Below, piece by piece: positions 35,501-45,903 of a stretch of DNA of 64,000 nt. The notes beneath the pieces were generated by a model that was given only the letters and a program-made list of their open reading frames with translations, had not been told where the DNA came from and searched no databases. Position 1 is the first letter of the stretch; the number at the start of each line of letters is the position of its first letter. The position numbers and the translations under genes are program-made. This stretch comes from Hyparrhenia diplandra (taxonomy: Eukaryota; Streptophyta; Magnoliopsida; Poales; Poaceae). Location of the stretch: positions 62,001-126,000 of the forward strand of contig JADLZK010010887.1 of assembly GCA_015847255.1 (NCBI GenBank), given 5' to 3'.

Positions 35501-36710
35501 GAAAGAGATGTAGTGATGAATTTGAGATCGGACGGGACGTAGGTTGAAAGCCGGCGGGATACCTAGCCGTGCTTGTCCCGTGTTGGTCGTTTAAGGACCG
35601 TCCGTTGTTTGGCCCGAGTGAAATCGGGGACGTGTTGAACGCATATTGCGCCTGAGACCTTTTTGGTCAATGGCACGCGTCGGTGGCGATCACCCCGCAT
35701 CGGTCGACCATAACTAGCCACATACTTGGTAAGCCGGATCTCGGTGGAGCCAAATCGGGAATGGCAACCACGCGACTTTGGGAGTGGAGAGATGGCGGGG
35801 AGTACATGTTACCCTCGTGGGTTAAAGTCCCGGATTGGAGGTGTACGGTATTCTCGGGTGGCGCAGGCCTCGTTCCCGTTTTGGACAAATCTGAGAAAAG
35901 GTTGATATATGCAAGCTTAAGTGCTACATATGTCGTGTGGTTAGGGATCCCCAGCTGGGATTATAATCGATTCATGAATCGCCGTTGCTTCTCGGAGAAG
36001 GAGACCCGATTCCCTGACCTTCATCGTAGTAAATGATGGATTATGTTTTTAAGAAAAGAGAGAGTTGGAAAAAGAGAATAAGATTGTTCTAGAATAGGAT
36101 AATCTAGAGTATATGAGTTACTAATCTGAAATAAAAATATTGAAAGTAAGGATACACTTTTAGTAAGCTTTTCTCGCAAAAAAAGAGTTCTTGATTCTTG
36201 CTAAAATCTTACCTTGACTCCTAAGACCGGCATTCCCGAAGTCTTCTCCTATTTTCTTTAGTCGGGTAAGTCTTGTTGAGTACTCCAAGTACTCGGGGTT
36301 CTTTTGACCCTTGTTGCGGGGAGCTGATCATGAGCGGGGCTTGTTTTGGTCCCCGCCGCATGACGGTGTACCGGGAAGAAGAGGACGAGTAGTGTTGAAC
36401 CCTCGGGCGGGGTTATCGGTGTTTATTTGTATAATGTTACTCCAATAATATCAGGCTTGTAATATTAACACTTCAGTTTGTGTATTTGAATAAATGGTTT
36501 GTAAAATTATGGTTATGTAATCCTTCCGCCGTTTACTCTGAGATATTTTGAATAAAGTGTTGTAATCTTCGGAGTGACTTGTTAATGAGATCCTGTTCGG
36601 AAGATTAATAGCACTTTCTAGATTATTGGGAACTCGTGCATAATAATCCGAGGTCTTAATGACAATGATAAGTGCACGTGGCCCCTGTAATTTAGGAGGG
36701 TTACATTACA
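32584..36710. mobile_element. 4.1-kb LTR-like insertion (solo LTR or non-autonomous element)
   Basis: Starts TGTAACACC and ends GGGTTACATTACA, so both tips are TGTAA in inverted order. Comparison with the intact hAT copy places it exactly inside the transposase sequence, with GAC at both junctions. The first 22 bp hold a perfect 8-bp inverted repeat (GTAACACC-CCCCT-GGTGTTAC). A TATAAAA at 33531-33537 precedes a GC-rich block (33410-34450), as in long chromovirus-type LTRs. No reverse transcriptase, integrase or internal direct repeat was seen, which favours a solo LTR of unusual length. Plus orientation is suggested by the TATA box only. TG...CA ends with a TGTAACACC start recall grass chromovirus LTRs. 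Confidence 0.65.
33531..33537 (+). promoter_or_regulatory. TATA box inside the 4.1-kb LTR
   Basis: TATAAAA immediately followed by a GC-rich downstream stretch; likely the U3 promoter of the element, about 950 bp from its left end. Confidence 0.45.
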
Positions 36711-37085
36711 CGACTAACCGAGTATGGTGATGATTTTGTCATACTTGCCGGTGGAAAGCCCACAAACTAATCTTTCCAAATCCTATCCATCTTAGCTAGA
36801 GATGTTATGTCTGTACCTGCTTCCATTGTTTCTTGTAATCCTGTTTCGGCTTATCGGGAAGGATCCTCGAGAACCGTCGCCGACGTTTGTTGCCCGAACA
36901 AGTTGAGATGTTGGTTTGTATAAAGGATTGGGAGTTAGGAGACAAAATAAAACAACATAATGTTATCGGTGAACACAAAGAGTTGTGCGAGAGATTTGAG
37001 AATCTATGGATTACGAGATGGTGCTCCAGGTTGATGAGTTTTCTATCAGCTTTTTTTCATTGCTTATTTTGAATTGAAACTGAAG
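36711..37085 (+). pseudogene. hAT transposase relic, C-terminal part (split copy)
   Basis: Continues the hAT copy after the insertion and matches about 47760-48130. It contains the hAT C-terminal dimerisation region (GEDFVIL..., FPNPIHLS-type) in broken frames, then EQVEMLVCIKDWELGD from 36896. A possible donor-acceptor pair (GT near 37031, TTGTAG near 37100) could join it to 37103-37383, a stretch rich in GGAGGAG words that is absent from the 48-kb copy. Confidence 0.7.
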
Positions 37086-37916
37086 TTTTTTTTCCTTGTA
37101 GTTGTACCTCCGCAGTACACCCGAGCAATTTGGAGGAGGAGGGCCTACAAAAACACTTTGCCGCCGTTGGTGGTCTTTGGAGGAGGAGCCGGAAGAGGTG
37201 CCGCTTTGGGGGTGCTTTGCAAGAGGAGCTGGTCCTTCATCCGTTCAAGGAAGAGGTCTGGTGCTGGAAGAGGTGCTTTGGAAGAGGAGCCGGAAGTGGT
37301 GCTCGAAGAGGAGCTACTGCTCGGGCTGGTGCCGCAAGAGGGCCAGTGCAAGAGGACCAAGGCGTGGCTAAAGCTTGTGAGGTGATCATCTTACCCTTTT
37401 GGCATGCTTTGGAAGTTTTGTTGTGATGTGATCATGTGAGACTTGAGAGTTGAGAGAGCTGTTGAGTGGCTGTAATCTGGAATCTTGTGAACAACTTGAA
37501 TCTGCTTGAATTTATACGTTGAGCTGTATGCTTGTGCCTGTACTCTTTTCGTTAATGGGGTTTCTCACAAGAGTGAGTTTTACCCATTAAGGTTTTTAAT
37601 GAGGCAAAGCATTGCACACAAGCATACAACTCAATTTTTCTTAAATTTATGTCTGTTCTTCTTTGAGTTTTGCTGCAATTTGAAAACGTGAAAAAAAATC
37701 CTTTCAAACTTGAGTTTTTACCTTACGGACTACCGGCGGCCCGACATGTAAATTCTGGTCGTGCTTGCCGAGCTGGCCTGGTACTGTTCATGGCCCGTGG
37801 GGCGTGCGGGGCCGACCCCTAGGCACGAAGCCCGGTGTGGCCTGGCCCGGTAAGGCACGAGGCCCGGTGGGGCACGCCCCCGGCTAGCCCGGCCGGCGAT
37901 GATGTGTCGGGCGGCC
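37086..37916 (+). mobile_element. hAT 3' region with GGCCCGG-rich end
   Basis: 37103-37383 is purine-rich (GAGGAGG words) and open in all three frames, so frame tells nothing. 37730-37900 is rich in GGCCCGG and GGCACG words, similar to 45050-45200 at the 5' side of the other hAT copy. Such GC-rich subterminal motifs are typical hAT transposase-binding regions. Precise terminal inverted repeats were not found. Confidence 0.4.
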
Positions 37917-38030
37917 GGCCGCCCGTTGGAAAACTATAATTGTCGCCCAACTCGTTAATGGTGTATAACTGTAGGCCGCCCGTTGGAAAACTATAATTGT
38001 CGCCCAACTCGTTAATGGTGTATAACTGTA
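37917..38030. repeat. Perfect 57-bp tandem duplication
   Basis: 37917-37973 and 37974-38030 are identical. The unit begins GGCCGCCCGTTGG and ends ATAACTGTA. It sits just outside the hAT GC-rich end and is absent from the paralogous block near 48160. Confidence 0.9.
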
Positions 38031-38169
38031 GACGGTGAAGGGGAAGGGTAGGGGCGAAGGGCCCCAAGCCGAGTCCAAAATCAGCTGGATTTGCTTCAAA
38101 ATGTGGTTGGTCTTCTCTATCCTTCAATGATTTTGGGTGCCTAGTTTTCTTTCTTAGAATTGCAGCTCC

Positions 38170-38580
38170 GGGTAAGGAACACGAAGCGGAGCAACAGAGC
38201 TCCCTTTGTGCAAGAGCAACCTTGACAAGGTTGCAGGAAAGGATCCCATGAGCACAGAGCTTTTTTTTATTCCTCTCGAAAGTACATTTTTCCTTGACAT
38301 CCGTATGAAAAAATTGTCACCCATTTCTTGTTCCAGACTAGCGTCTTATTTAGTTCCCCTCCAAATTCCAAGTTTTTTCACACTCTCTCAATTAAATTAT
38401 TTTTTGGACACATAAATAGAACGGTAAATGTAGTTAAAAAAAGAACACAGTTTGGTTGTAAATTACGAGATGGATCTTTTTTGAGCCTAGTTAATCTATG
38501 ATTTGATCATATTTATCAAATACAAACGAAAAGTTACTATTCATTAGGTTGCAAAAATTTGCAATCTAAACGTGGCCTAG
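38170..38580. repeat. Duplicated block including MITE (copy 1)
   Basis: Matches 48162-48572 at high identity, beginning GGGTAAGGAACACGA and ending at CGTGGCCTAGCA. 38343-38580 is a MITE-like element (TTATTTAGTTCCC on the left, CTAAACGTGGCC on the right) related to those at 14042 and 39241. Sequences diverge immediately after GCCTAGCA, marking the shared edge. Confidence 0.8.
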
Positions 38581-39240
38581 CATTGGTATCATGCGGTGAA
38601 TTAATCTAGTTATGAGAAGTGGTTTAGATTTGTAACAAGTCGTATCATGCGGTGGATTAACTTCTTAGGGTTCAAGCTAGACGGGTTTAAGAAAGCTAGA
38701 CGTCGGCGCATCGGTTGGATTGGACCTATGCATGTGTTATCTAGATTAGGTTTATGTTTATGATTTACCTATTTATATTTATCATGTTAACAAATGATTC
38801 GATCTATGCCATGAGCTCTACGATATTTTATCTTGATGATCAGTTTTCACTTGTTTAAACATGTCTTTTTTATGCCTGTTCGGTAACTACACTTTTACAT
38901 GCTTACCGAACGCGTTCATAAACTTGTGGGAAGATAGCTTCTATAGCTATATGTCGTCGTAAGTGGCTTCAGGGCCGTATGTGTGAAACTGTCTTGGTCT
39001 CACCAGGCACGTTCCTGATCTCATGGTTAATCTCCCTTGTTAGTTTCAGGTCAAACTGACTGGCACGCCTCCGGATCAAGACGCCCGGGCTCCCGTTTGA
39101 AGCTAGCTAATCCGGCTTGCTGGTGTGTGAAGTGCAAGGACACATTTTGCACCAACAATACCTATTGGTCTTGTATGCATCAGGCGTATGATGGTCCATA
39201 GACCACCCAGACCACCATGTAACTCCACCCCTATTTATCA
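38581..39240. other. Intergenic between duplicated block and NAC promoter
   Basis: AT-rich DNA with no gene recognised. This segment is missing between MITE and NAC promoter in the 48-kb copy, where only about 150 bp separate them. Confidence 0.4.
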
Positions 39241-39480
39241 TGGGTGTTGTTTAGTTTCAAAGCACAACCCAAAAGTGTTACGATTTCTCCGTCGATAAAA
39301 ATCTTTTAATGTATGGAGTATTAAATGTAGTTAAACAAAATAATTAATTATACAGTTTAGCTGAAAATTATGAGACAAATTTTTTAAGGCTAGTTAGTTC
39401 ATGATGGTATGATAATTATCAAATACAACGAAAAGTGTTACCGTAGCTGAACACAAATTTTTTCACTAACTAAACACCCA
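39241..39480. mobile_element. MITE in the NAC promoter
   Basis: The left end TGGGTGTTGTTTAGTT and the reverse complement of the right end TGGGTGTTTAGTTAGT share TGGGTGTT. The core words match those at 14042 and 38343. It ends about 235 bp upstream of the NAC start codon, so it could alter the promoter. The duplicated NAC promoter at 48725 has no copy at the same place. Confidence 0.7.
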
Positions 39481-39580
39481 TGGTAATGTTTCCTAGTCGG
39501 ATTTCATGTTGGCTCTGCAGCGTCGAATTCGACTCGAGAACCGTTTTGGGTTCTCGCCTGCCCCCTTCCCTTCCCCGTTT

Positions 39581-39588
39581 CATAAATG
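39581..39588 (+). promoter_or_regulatory. TATA-like element of the NAC gene
   Basis: CATAAATG, about 130 bp before the ATG. The paralogous promoter fragments have TTTTTAAATAAATA (48801), TTTATAAATG (49001) and TTAAATAAATG (49153) at the equivalent place, followed likewise by C-rich leader. Confidence 0.4.
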
Positions 39589-39714
39589 CCCCGCCCCCTG
39601 TTCCCTAGCGCCAACTCATCCTTTCTCCTTTCTTCTCTCTGCCGCCACAGGCCACGCCACGCCCGCACGCTAAAAACCGAGCCGCCGCCGGAAGGAGCAA
39701 TCGAGCCACCGTCA

Positions 39715-40608
39715 ATGGCCGCCACGGAGCTTGGTCTTCCTCCAGGCTTCCGTTTCGTGCCCAATGATGATGAGTTAGTCGAGCTTTGTCTGCTCCCTCG
39801 CATCCAGAACCAGCCCCTCCTGCCCAACGACATCATCGTCGACGATCCGCTGAGCGCGCCGCCATGGGCTCTGCTCGAGAAGCACGGGCGGAAGCACCAG
39901 GCCTTCTTCTTCTCGGCGTGTCAGGCCATGAACGCCAAGGGCAGCCGCCAGAAGCGCACCTGCGAGGGACACGGGACCTGGCAAGGGCAGGGAAAAAGGA
40001 AGCGCAAAGATCAAGAAGAAGAAGGGCAGGATGCCAAGAAGAAGCTGTGCGTGCGCGTGCCCGGCGGCGCCGAGAAGATGGACATCGAGTGGGACATGTA
40101 CGCGCTCAGCTTCCAAGAGCGCGGTGTCAAGGGAAGCACGGGCTGGGTGATGCACGAGTACTCCGTCACCGCCCCGCCCGAGCTCGCACGGTCGCCGGTG
40201 AGGCTCTACTGCATCCGATTCAGCGGCCACGGCAAGAACGCCAAGAAGAATAGCAGGGATGCGCTGCATCGAGGCGACGACGAGTTGGAGGACGACGTGG
40301 AGGAAGTGGACGACGACGATGCAGCAGGAGCAATCGCCACCGCGGAGGAAGACCCTGCTCCCCTGTTCGTCGATGAGTACCTGCCGGGCGCAGGAGCAGG
40401 CTATGATCAAGACTTCGAGTACGACACTTCTGTTCCTGTGATGCTGGCGGATCTTGCCAATCCCAATCCCAATGCAGCTGATGGGGCGGGCGCAGGAGCA
40501 GGCTATGATCAAGACTTCGACTTGCCCGGGTTGGTGGACGGCGACGACAGTTTCAGCTTCATGAACTCGTTGCCCGATTTGCTGCCTACTTTCGACTTCT
40601 CAGAATGA
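39715..40608 (+). CDS. Divergent NAC-domain transcription factor, single exon
   Basis: The start ATG at 39715 gives 297 residues. Residues 1-55 are a NAC subdomain A/B (LGLPPGFRFVPNDDELVELC ... NDIIVDDPLSAPPW). Subdomain C/D is recognisable as MYALSFQERGVKGSTGWVMHEYSV at about 128-151, and a subdomain E-like strand follows (PVRLYCIRFSG). Between them the usual GYWKATG DNA-contact motif is replaced by GHGTWQGQGKRKRK, so DNA contacts may differ. The C-terminus is acidic and contains GAGAGYDQDF twice (near residues 224 and 258), typical of a transactivation tail. Most NAC genes have introns in the NAC domain; this one has none, like some grass tandem-expanded NAC clades. An upstream in-frame ATG at 39586 exists but lies at the TATA-like site. 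Nuclear regulator by family; targets unknown. Confidence 0.85.
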   Translation: MAATELGLPPGFRFVPNDDELVELCLLPRIQNQPLLPNDIIVDDPLSAPPWALLEKHGRKHQAFFFSACQAMNAKGSRQKRTCEGHGTWQGQGKRKRKDQEEEGQDAKKKLCVRVPGGAEKMDIEWDMYALSFQERGVKGSTGWVMHEYSVTAPPELARSPVRLYCIRFSGHGKNAKKNSRDALHRGDDELEDDVEEVDDDDAAGAIATAEEDPAPLFVDEYLPGAGAGYDQDFEYDTSVPVMLADLANPNPNAADGAGAGAGYDQDFDLPGLVDGDDSFSFMNSLPDLLPTFDFSE

Positions 40609-41230
40609 GTCGATGGTGCTGGACGACGCATGATCAGATTCAGACATGCTGTAGATTGATTTAAGCTCCTTAACTTGTTGTAGCTTGAGATAGAGGATGT
40701 CAGAATGATTTAGCTACTTGTTATAGCTCGAGAGAACGAATTGCTGTATCTGTTAAGTTTGTGTGTTGGAGGATTCTTCGATTCCTAGGTAGGAACTGCT
40801 GCTTTTTTTATTATTATTGTGAAACAGAGTTCGTACTGCCATGTTTAACAATGGTATTTGCCATGTTTGCACCGTGAGAGTGATACTATATTTTTTTATA
40901 TATATCTCATTGGAAAGGATGAGAGTGATACTAGTCGCATCTGCTTTGGCATTTTACTACAGTACAACAACAGCTCAAATTACTAGAGGTAAACGAGAAC
41001 ATCACTGAAGAATTGAAGATTCAGAGGAATGACAACCCAGGCTATGGATTCTGTTCCAGTTCAGTCAACATGATTTGTGTACATGAGAATCCCTACGACC
41101 TACATGGTGAGCGAATTATGGTTGAGAGCTTATCTACATTCAGTTAGTGACATAGATCAGTTACTTATTTGGCCATCAGCTATCACAGAAATCTTTACTG
41201 ACATTGCTGAAGGAGCAGTGAGCAAAGTGT
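40609..41230 (+). other. NAC 3' flank, no further gene
   Basis: About 250 bp of likely 3' UTR followed by AT-rich DNA. No gene or bounded transposon recognised. Confidence 0.4.
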
Positions 41231-41234
41231 TCTC

Positions 41235-41470
41235 CATTGCATTCAGTTTGTACAATGAGAAATGATGGGACATGAGATCATTCAGTTTGTACAGAAATGA
41301 TGTTGACTGAACTCCATCAGAGAAGGTGTACAAACTGAATGCAATGGAGGCGAGTTGTTGTTTTGAAATCGATTTCTGTCCAATGAGCAGGGCACAGAAA
41401 TCATTGTACGAACTGAATGCAATGGAGAACAAGAACAAATCATTATACAAATTGAATGCAATGGAGTACA
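41235..41470. repeat. Five copies of a GTACAAACTGAATGCAATGG-like motif, two inverted
   Basis: The motif occurs inverted at about 41236-41254 and 41279-41294, then forward at about 41328-41350, 41406-41428 and 41445-41467. Inverted and forward copies can pair over up to 19 bases. The forward copies share one reading frame (YKLNAME), although no gene is evident. Confidence 0.7.
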
Positions 41471-41589
41471 ACGGGGCAGCAACTACATCAGAGAAGGTGT
41501 CGAAGGACCAGAACCTGAACTCAGCAGCGGCGAGCATCTGCTCGATTCCCTCTCCCTTTTGCTTCTTCTACCTCATATGTATCTGTTTC

Positions 41590-42298
41590 CAGTGGCGGAA
41601 CTGAGGGGGGCCGGCGGGGGCCATGGCCTCCCCAAAAAAAAAAATGATTAATTTTTTTTTTTTGAGAAACAAAAATATGATTAAGTAGTAATTTTCTTGG
41701 CCTATGCAGAGTCATGATCGATCAGTTCTCCTGCCTTGGCCAATGGTTAGTAACGATCCTTGGCCCATGGACGTACAGCCACGATCGTGTATAGACTTCC
41801 TGCCTTGGCTCATGGCTAGTAACGCAACTCATCCATCGTGTAGACGTACGCGTATCTAGAATGGCTAGGACCGCAGCAAATCGAACAGAACTCCATGACG
41901 TTTGGTTTCCTTCCCTTGTTAGATGATAACGATAGTTGATCCAAATACTCAGTTAGATCCATTATCTAAAAAAATACTCAGTTAGATGTAAATGAAGTAG
42001 AAGAAGGTCCAGCTCCACCAAAAATCAGAGATTAAATTCAGATGCTAGTGTGCTGATTGTAGAATGTGATCCTGGTTTACGCCGTCAGATTTGGGAATAT
42101 CTTGTTGATGAACAAGATCAAGCTCGCAGAATATACATCAAGCACGGTAAAATTTAAATAATCAAAGTATCTATCTTGACCACTTTTACAAACTAGCTTT
42201 TTTTTCTTGTATTTCTATTGCATAATCATGGCTAGATAATGTGTGTGGTCAATGAAAAAAATTCAGCCCCCTTTATTTCCTCGCCAGCTCCACCACTG
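41590..42298. mobile_element. Non-autonomous element with CAGTGGCGGA termini, hAT-like
   Basis: The left end CAGTGGCGGAACTG and the reverse complement of the right end CAGTGGTGGAGCTG agree at 12 of 14 bases, bounding 709 bp. CAGTGG ends are a common grass hAT-type form. The inside has GGGGGCCGGC near the left end and AT-rich DNA but no transposase. The 8-bp target duplication expected of hAT was not seen, which lowers confidence. Confidence 0.45.
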
Positions 42299-43160
42299 AT
42301 AAAGGTAAATAAGTACATAGCTAGCTAGCCTGATGACACCAGACGACGTACGTACGGTTAGATTGGATTTGTTTTGAGAGAGGCCCGAGTGGTAAAGCAA
42401 CCTGACGATGACGACTCAGCTGGACCCATCCGTAAACTCGATCGTGCACCACAAACACAGTTACATACGCAATCATGACAGAGACGTATACGGGCCTCGA
42501 TCCTCGGCTCAGAAAGCTGGAACCGTGCATGCACCTGCTGAGACCTCGCTCACCTCCTCGCCCCTCCCTGGCGCGGCAACGGCAACAGCAACCAGCGCCG
42601 CCGCCGTAGCGCATGCGTGCGCTGCAATGCGTAACCCCTACGCGGACACGCGCGCGGCGCGTCCTAGTAGCGGCATCGCGCGGCGCCGGCCGGGCGAGGC
42701 GTGCGTGCGCGAGCGGCGGCAGCGCGGCTCCGGATCGTGCCGCCGTTCATGCGCCCCCGCGAATCGCGGGCGCGCGACGCTGATCGGTCGGCGGCCGGTG
42801 TAGCTTTTGACTTGCGCGCCAGGGTGGCCAGGCCAGGTGAGATGATGCCGGCCGGAGCCGTGCGGCGCACTCTGCTCAAGGGCGCATCGGCGATCGACGG
42901 CCACACGCTGCGTGCACACTGCAGCACTAGTAGGCGGGCGAGAGCGTCCCAAAACCGCATGGCATCTTGCTGCATGCTCTAACCGACCGATCATGGGTTG
43001 AGCGTTGATGCATGAATACGCCAACACGTACAGAGGCTATAGATGATGCCGAGATAACGTACTCGATCTTTTGGCTTGAACGAGAAAGGCAGGCTGTCTG
43101 ATCTCTTGGCCTGAATTGAAATTTTGAAAGACGAAGCGCTACTGTGCTGAATGTTTTCTC
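42299..43160. other. CpG-rich stretch without a recognised gene
   Basis: 42540-42980 is CpG-rich with alanine/arginine open frames on both strands that match no family I know. No splice-supported model. Confidence 0.3.
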
Positions 43161-43163
43161 TAA

Positions 43164-43907
43164 GGCTGTCTCCAACAGCTACCGCATAAAGATAGCAGGC
43201 ATACGACCATCTGAGTACCGCATAGTAAAAAAGATGGGTGACCCAGAAACTAGCCTCTTCAACCTCCTCCCATGCCGCAGAGTCCAGCAGCTTGCTCCTG
43301 TCTTCCTTCTCGCGTTCCTCACTTCCTCTCGTCCGTTTGCCGACGCCGGCCGCCACTTGCTCGCAAGTCGCGCCGCCGATAGTGCCTCGCCCAGGTCTAT
43401 CCTCCCACTTTCTAGATCGAGTCCTTCCTAGTTGGGGTGACCGCTGGGGGGCGCAACCTCCCTCCTTCCGCTCGACCACCGCGCGCGGCCGGGACTCGGG
43501 CGCGGGCGGAGCTCGAGCCACCTGCTGCCGCGCTGGGACGACGCGTCGTTGTTCCCGATGCCGCGCGACCCGCTGGGCGGCGCGGCGCCGGGCGGTGTCG
43601 GTGGTGCTTGTCCCGGGCGCTGTTCCTGATGTCCGAGAAGGAGCTCTACTTGCCGTCGTGCCCAAGGAGATGCCGCGACGCCGCCGCCGCCGCCGCCTCG
43701 CCCCGCCCGCCCGCAAAAGCGCCGTCCAAGAGCCCACCACCGCAAAGTTTGCCTCGCGCGCGGAGGGGGACGCAAGTTTGCCTGTCCTCTCTCCTCTGAA
43801 CGCAAACACAACTTCATATCCATCAACTGTTGGAGGCGTTTTCGGCTATGCAAACAACCTGTCCTGATGCATATTTACATTTTGCATCTCCCCTGTTGGG
43901 GACAACC
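43164..43907. mobile_element. PIF/Harbinger-like non-autonomous element with GC-rich cargo
   Basis: TAA flanks both sides (43161-43163 and 43908-43910). The left end GGCTGTCTCCAACAG and the reverse complement of the right end GGTTGTCCCCAACAG agree at 13 of 15 bases. The 744-bp insert carries a GC-rich central block (43320-43760) of coding-like composition that could be captured gene sequence, although I could not identify a source. Confidence 0.65.
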
Positions 43908-43910
43908 TAA

Positions 43911-45040
43911 GGATGCAAGTGGGTACCCAGCGTGCCATTTTTGGGGGAGTCATCTACCAAACTTTATTCTAGTTCATTTCTCCCTCAACTCAAGTTACGA
44001 GAAACGCCACAAAAATACGAATTGCTTGTGCGTATTAAAAAAAGTTATGAGAAATAAGATTTCTAGTCCATTTGAGTATATGCTGGTCAATCCAATGAAT
44101 GACCCAAAGTAAGTAGCACTTGCCTTCTCCGTACAACTTCAGTGAAAATTCTTTAGTCGTGCAAGACTGCAAGGCGCTCATAGATCGAACGCACTATGAT
44201 CCCTTGACAAGGAAGCAGAAGCAAGGTACAGGAGGGACTATAAGGGGCTTTTTTCTAGAAAGGACGGCAAAACTTTGCCTCGATTTCAATTAGACGAAGA
44301 AAAAACAAAGCGTCACCCCGGTTTTTTTAATAGAAACTAGGCTAGAAAACCCATACAACTAAGGAAAGTGTCCCACTCCTCCCGCACAACTCGTACGACT
44401 TTCACAACTCACGCCACCATTTACAATTTGATTGCAACAATCCAACTAAAAACAACTCAACTATCAACAACTCGCCAGAAGAAAAAAAAAACAACTAATA
44501 CAACTCCACTAGAAAAGACAGCTTGGAGCACCAATGCCCTTGGAGCACTGAGCACCAATAACCTTGGGGAAGCGCCATGAAAATCAACAAGAGGTCCACA
44601 ACGTAAATTGGACCGCCTAGCAAAGTATTCAAGAAGGAAACCGACTCGGGAGTGTCGACAAGCTAGCCCATCAAGGGAAGGTTTTCACTTGCAAAAATCC
44701 AACATGTAGGAGGAGAGGTACAAAAGTATGCTTCCAAGGAGGGCACCGCATCCGCAGACGTCGTCATCCAAGCTTTTGCCACGACGTGCAACCTCCACAC
44801 CATCGCCGCCGGAGACCAAACCCTACAAAGAAGGCACGATGTTGCGATGGTTCAACGTAGTGGAAATTATATATGAAGGCCCTAGTAACTCTCAGAACAA
44901 GTGGGAGTGTGGGACCCACTATGCATTGAACTATATCGAACCCAAAGAGTGTGTCGAATGCCATTTATACCTTTCATCGGGTTCCATCGTCCATCCCTTC
45001 AACAAGAACAAATCAAGAACCCAGTACCATTGTCGCTATA
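43911..45040. other. Intergenic with LINE tail, no gene
   Basis: 44249-44293 reads on the minus strand as a LINE 3' tail (CGAGGCAAAGTTTTGCCGTC before poly(A)), like the stub at 12439. The extent of that LINE and its target duplication were not found. An open frame at 44728-45204 is not recognised. Confidence 0.35.
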
Positions 45041-45903
45041 TTTTTCCATGCGGCCGCCGCCGGGCGGTCCGGCCCGAAGCCGACGTTCGGCCCGGCCAAA
45101 GCACGGCCCAAGACGGTGGCCACGTGCGGCCGGCCCCGGCCCGAGGCACCGGACGGACTTGGGCCGACCCCGTGCACGGGCACGAAGCCCGGCCCGCCCG
45201 GTGATAATACAATGGGCCTCAATGGGCCGCCAAATGTGTAGAAATAAAACACACACACACACACAACAACAACAACTACTACTACCTTGGCCCAACTCGC
45301 CCACCCCAACCCGCCGCCCGACCTAACCCTAATCCCCTCAGATATAATAGACGCGTCCGATCCCCCCTCCCCCACTCCTCCCTCCTCATTCCCCACTCGC
45401 GCCCGCCAGCCGCCTACTCGCCTCGCCTAAACTTAACCCTAAATCTACCGCCGTCGCCGATCAGGTGACCTCGATCCGCCTCCGGTGACCTCGATCCGCT
45501 TCCGGTTCCCTCTTCCGCCCTTGCTCTCCCTCCCTCTCCCATTCCCCATCCTTTTCGACTTCGGTGATGTGAGTTCTTGTTCTTTCCGTTCATCCCCCGC
45601 TGCTCCCCGTCTTTTCTCACTTTTTTTCGTTCTCGTCTTGTCTCTGGGTGTCCATCTCCGGCACCACCGGGCTCCAGTTGCGAAGGTGACCGTAGCTCCC
45701 CGTCCTTTCTCACTTTTTTTTGTTCTTCTTTGTTTTTGTTCTTCCGGTGACCTCGATCTGCTACTGCTACTCTGCTAACGTCTTCTTCTTATTCTGTTCT
45801 ACTTCTTTGCAGGTCGGTAGCCGATGCTTCCTCATCTAGCTGCGGCCTAGATCGAGGTCGTCGGTGGCCACCCGCACCGTCGAGGAACGGCGCTGGAGAG
45901 GCC
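45041..45903 (+). mobile_element. hAT 5' region: GC-rich end and leader
   Basis: 45050-45230 is dense in GGCCCGG, GGCACG and CGGCCC words, echoing 37730-37900 and suggesting transposase-binding subterminal motifs. An (AC)n tract lies at 45249-45264. A pyrimidine-rich leader follows, with a possible intron ending TTTGCAG at about 45813, before the ATG at 45904. Terminal inverted repeats were not resolved. Confidence 0.45.

Noticed and set aside
42380..42440. tRNA-Ser-like GGCCCGAGTGGTAAAGC string
   Set aside because: No acceptor stem pairing, anticodon stem or TTCRA loop follows at the right spacing.
42408..42803. 131-codon open frame
   Set aside because: CpG-rich composition keeps frames open on both strands; no recognisable motif.
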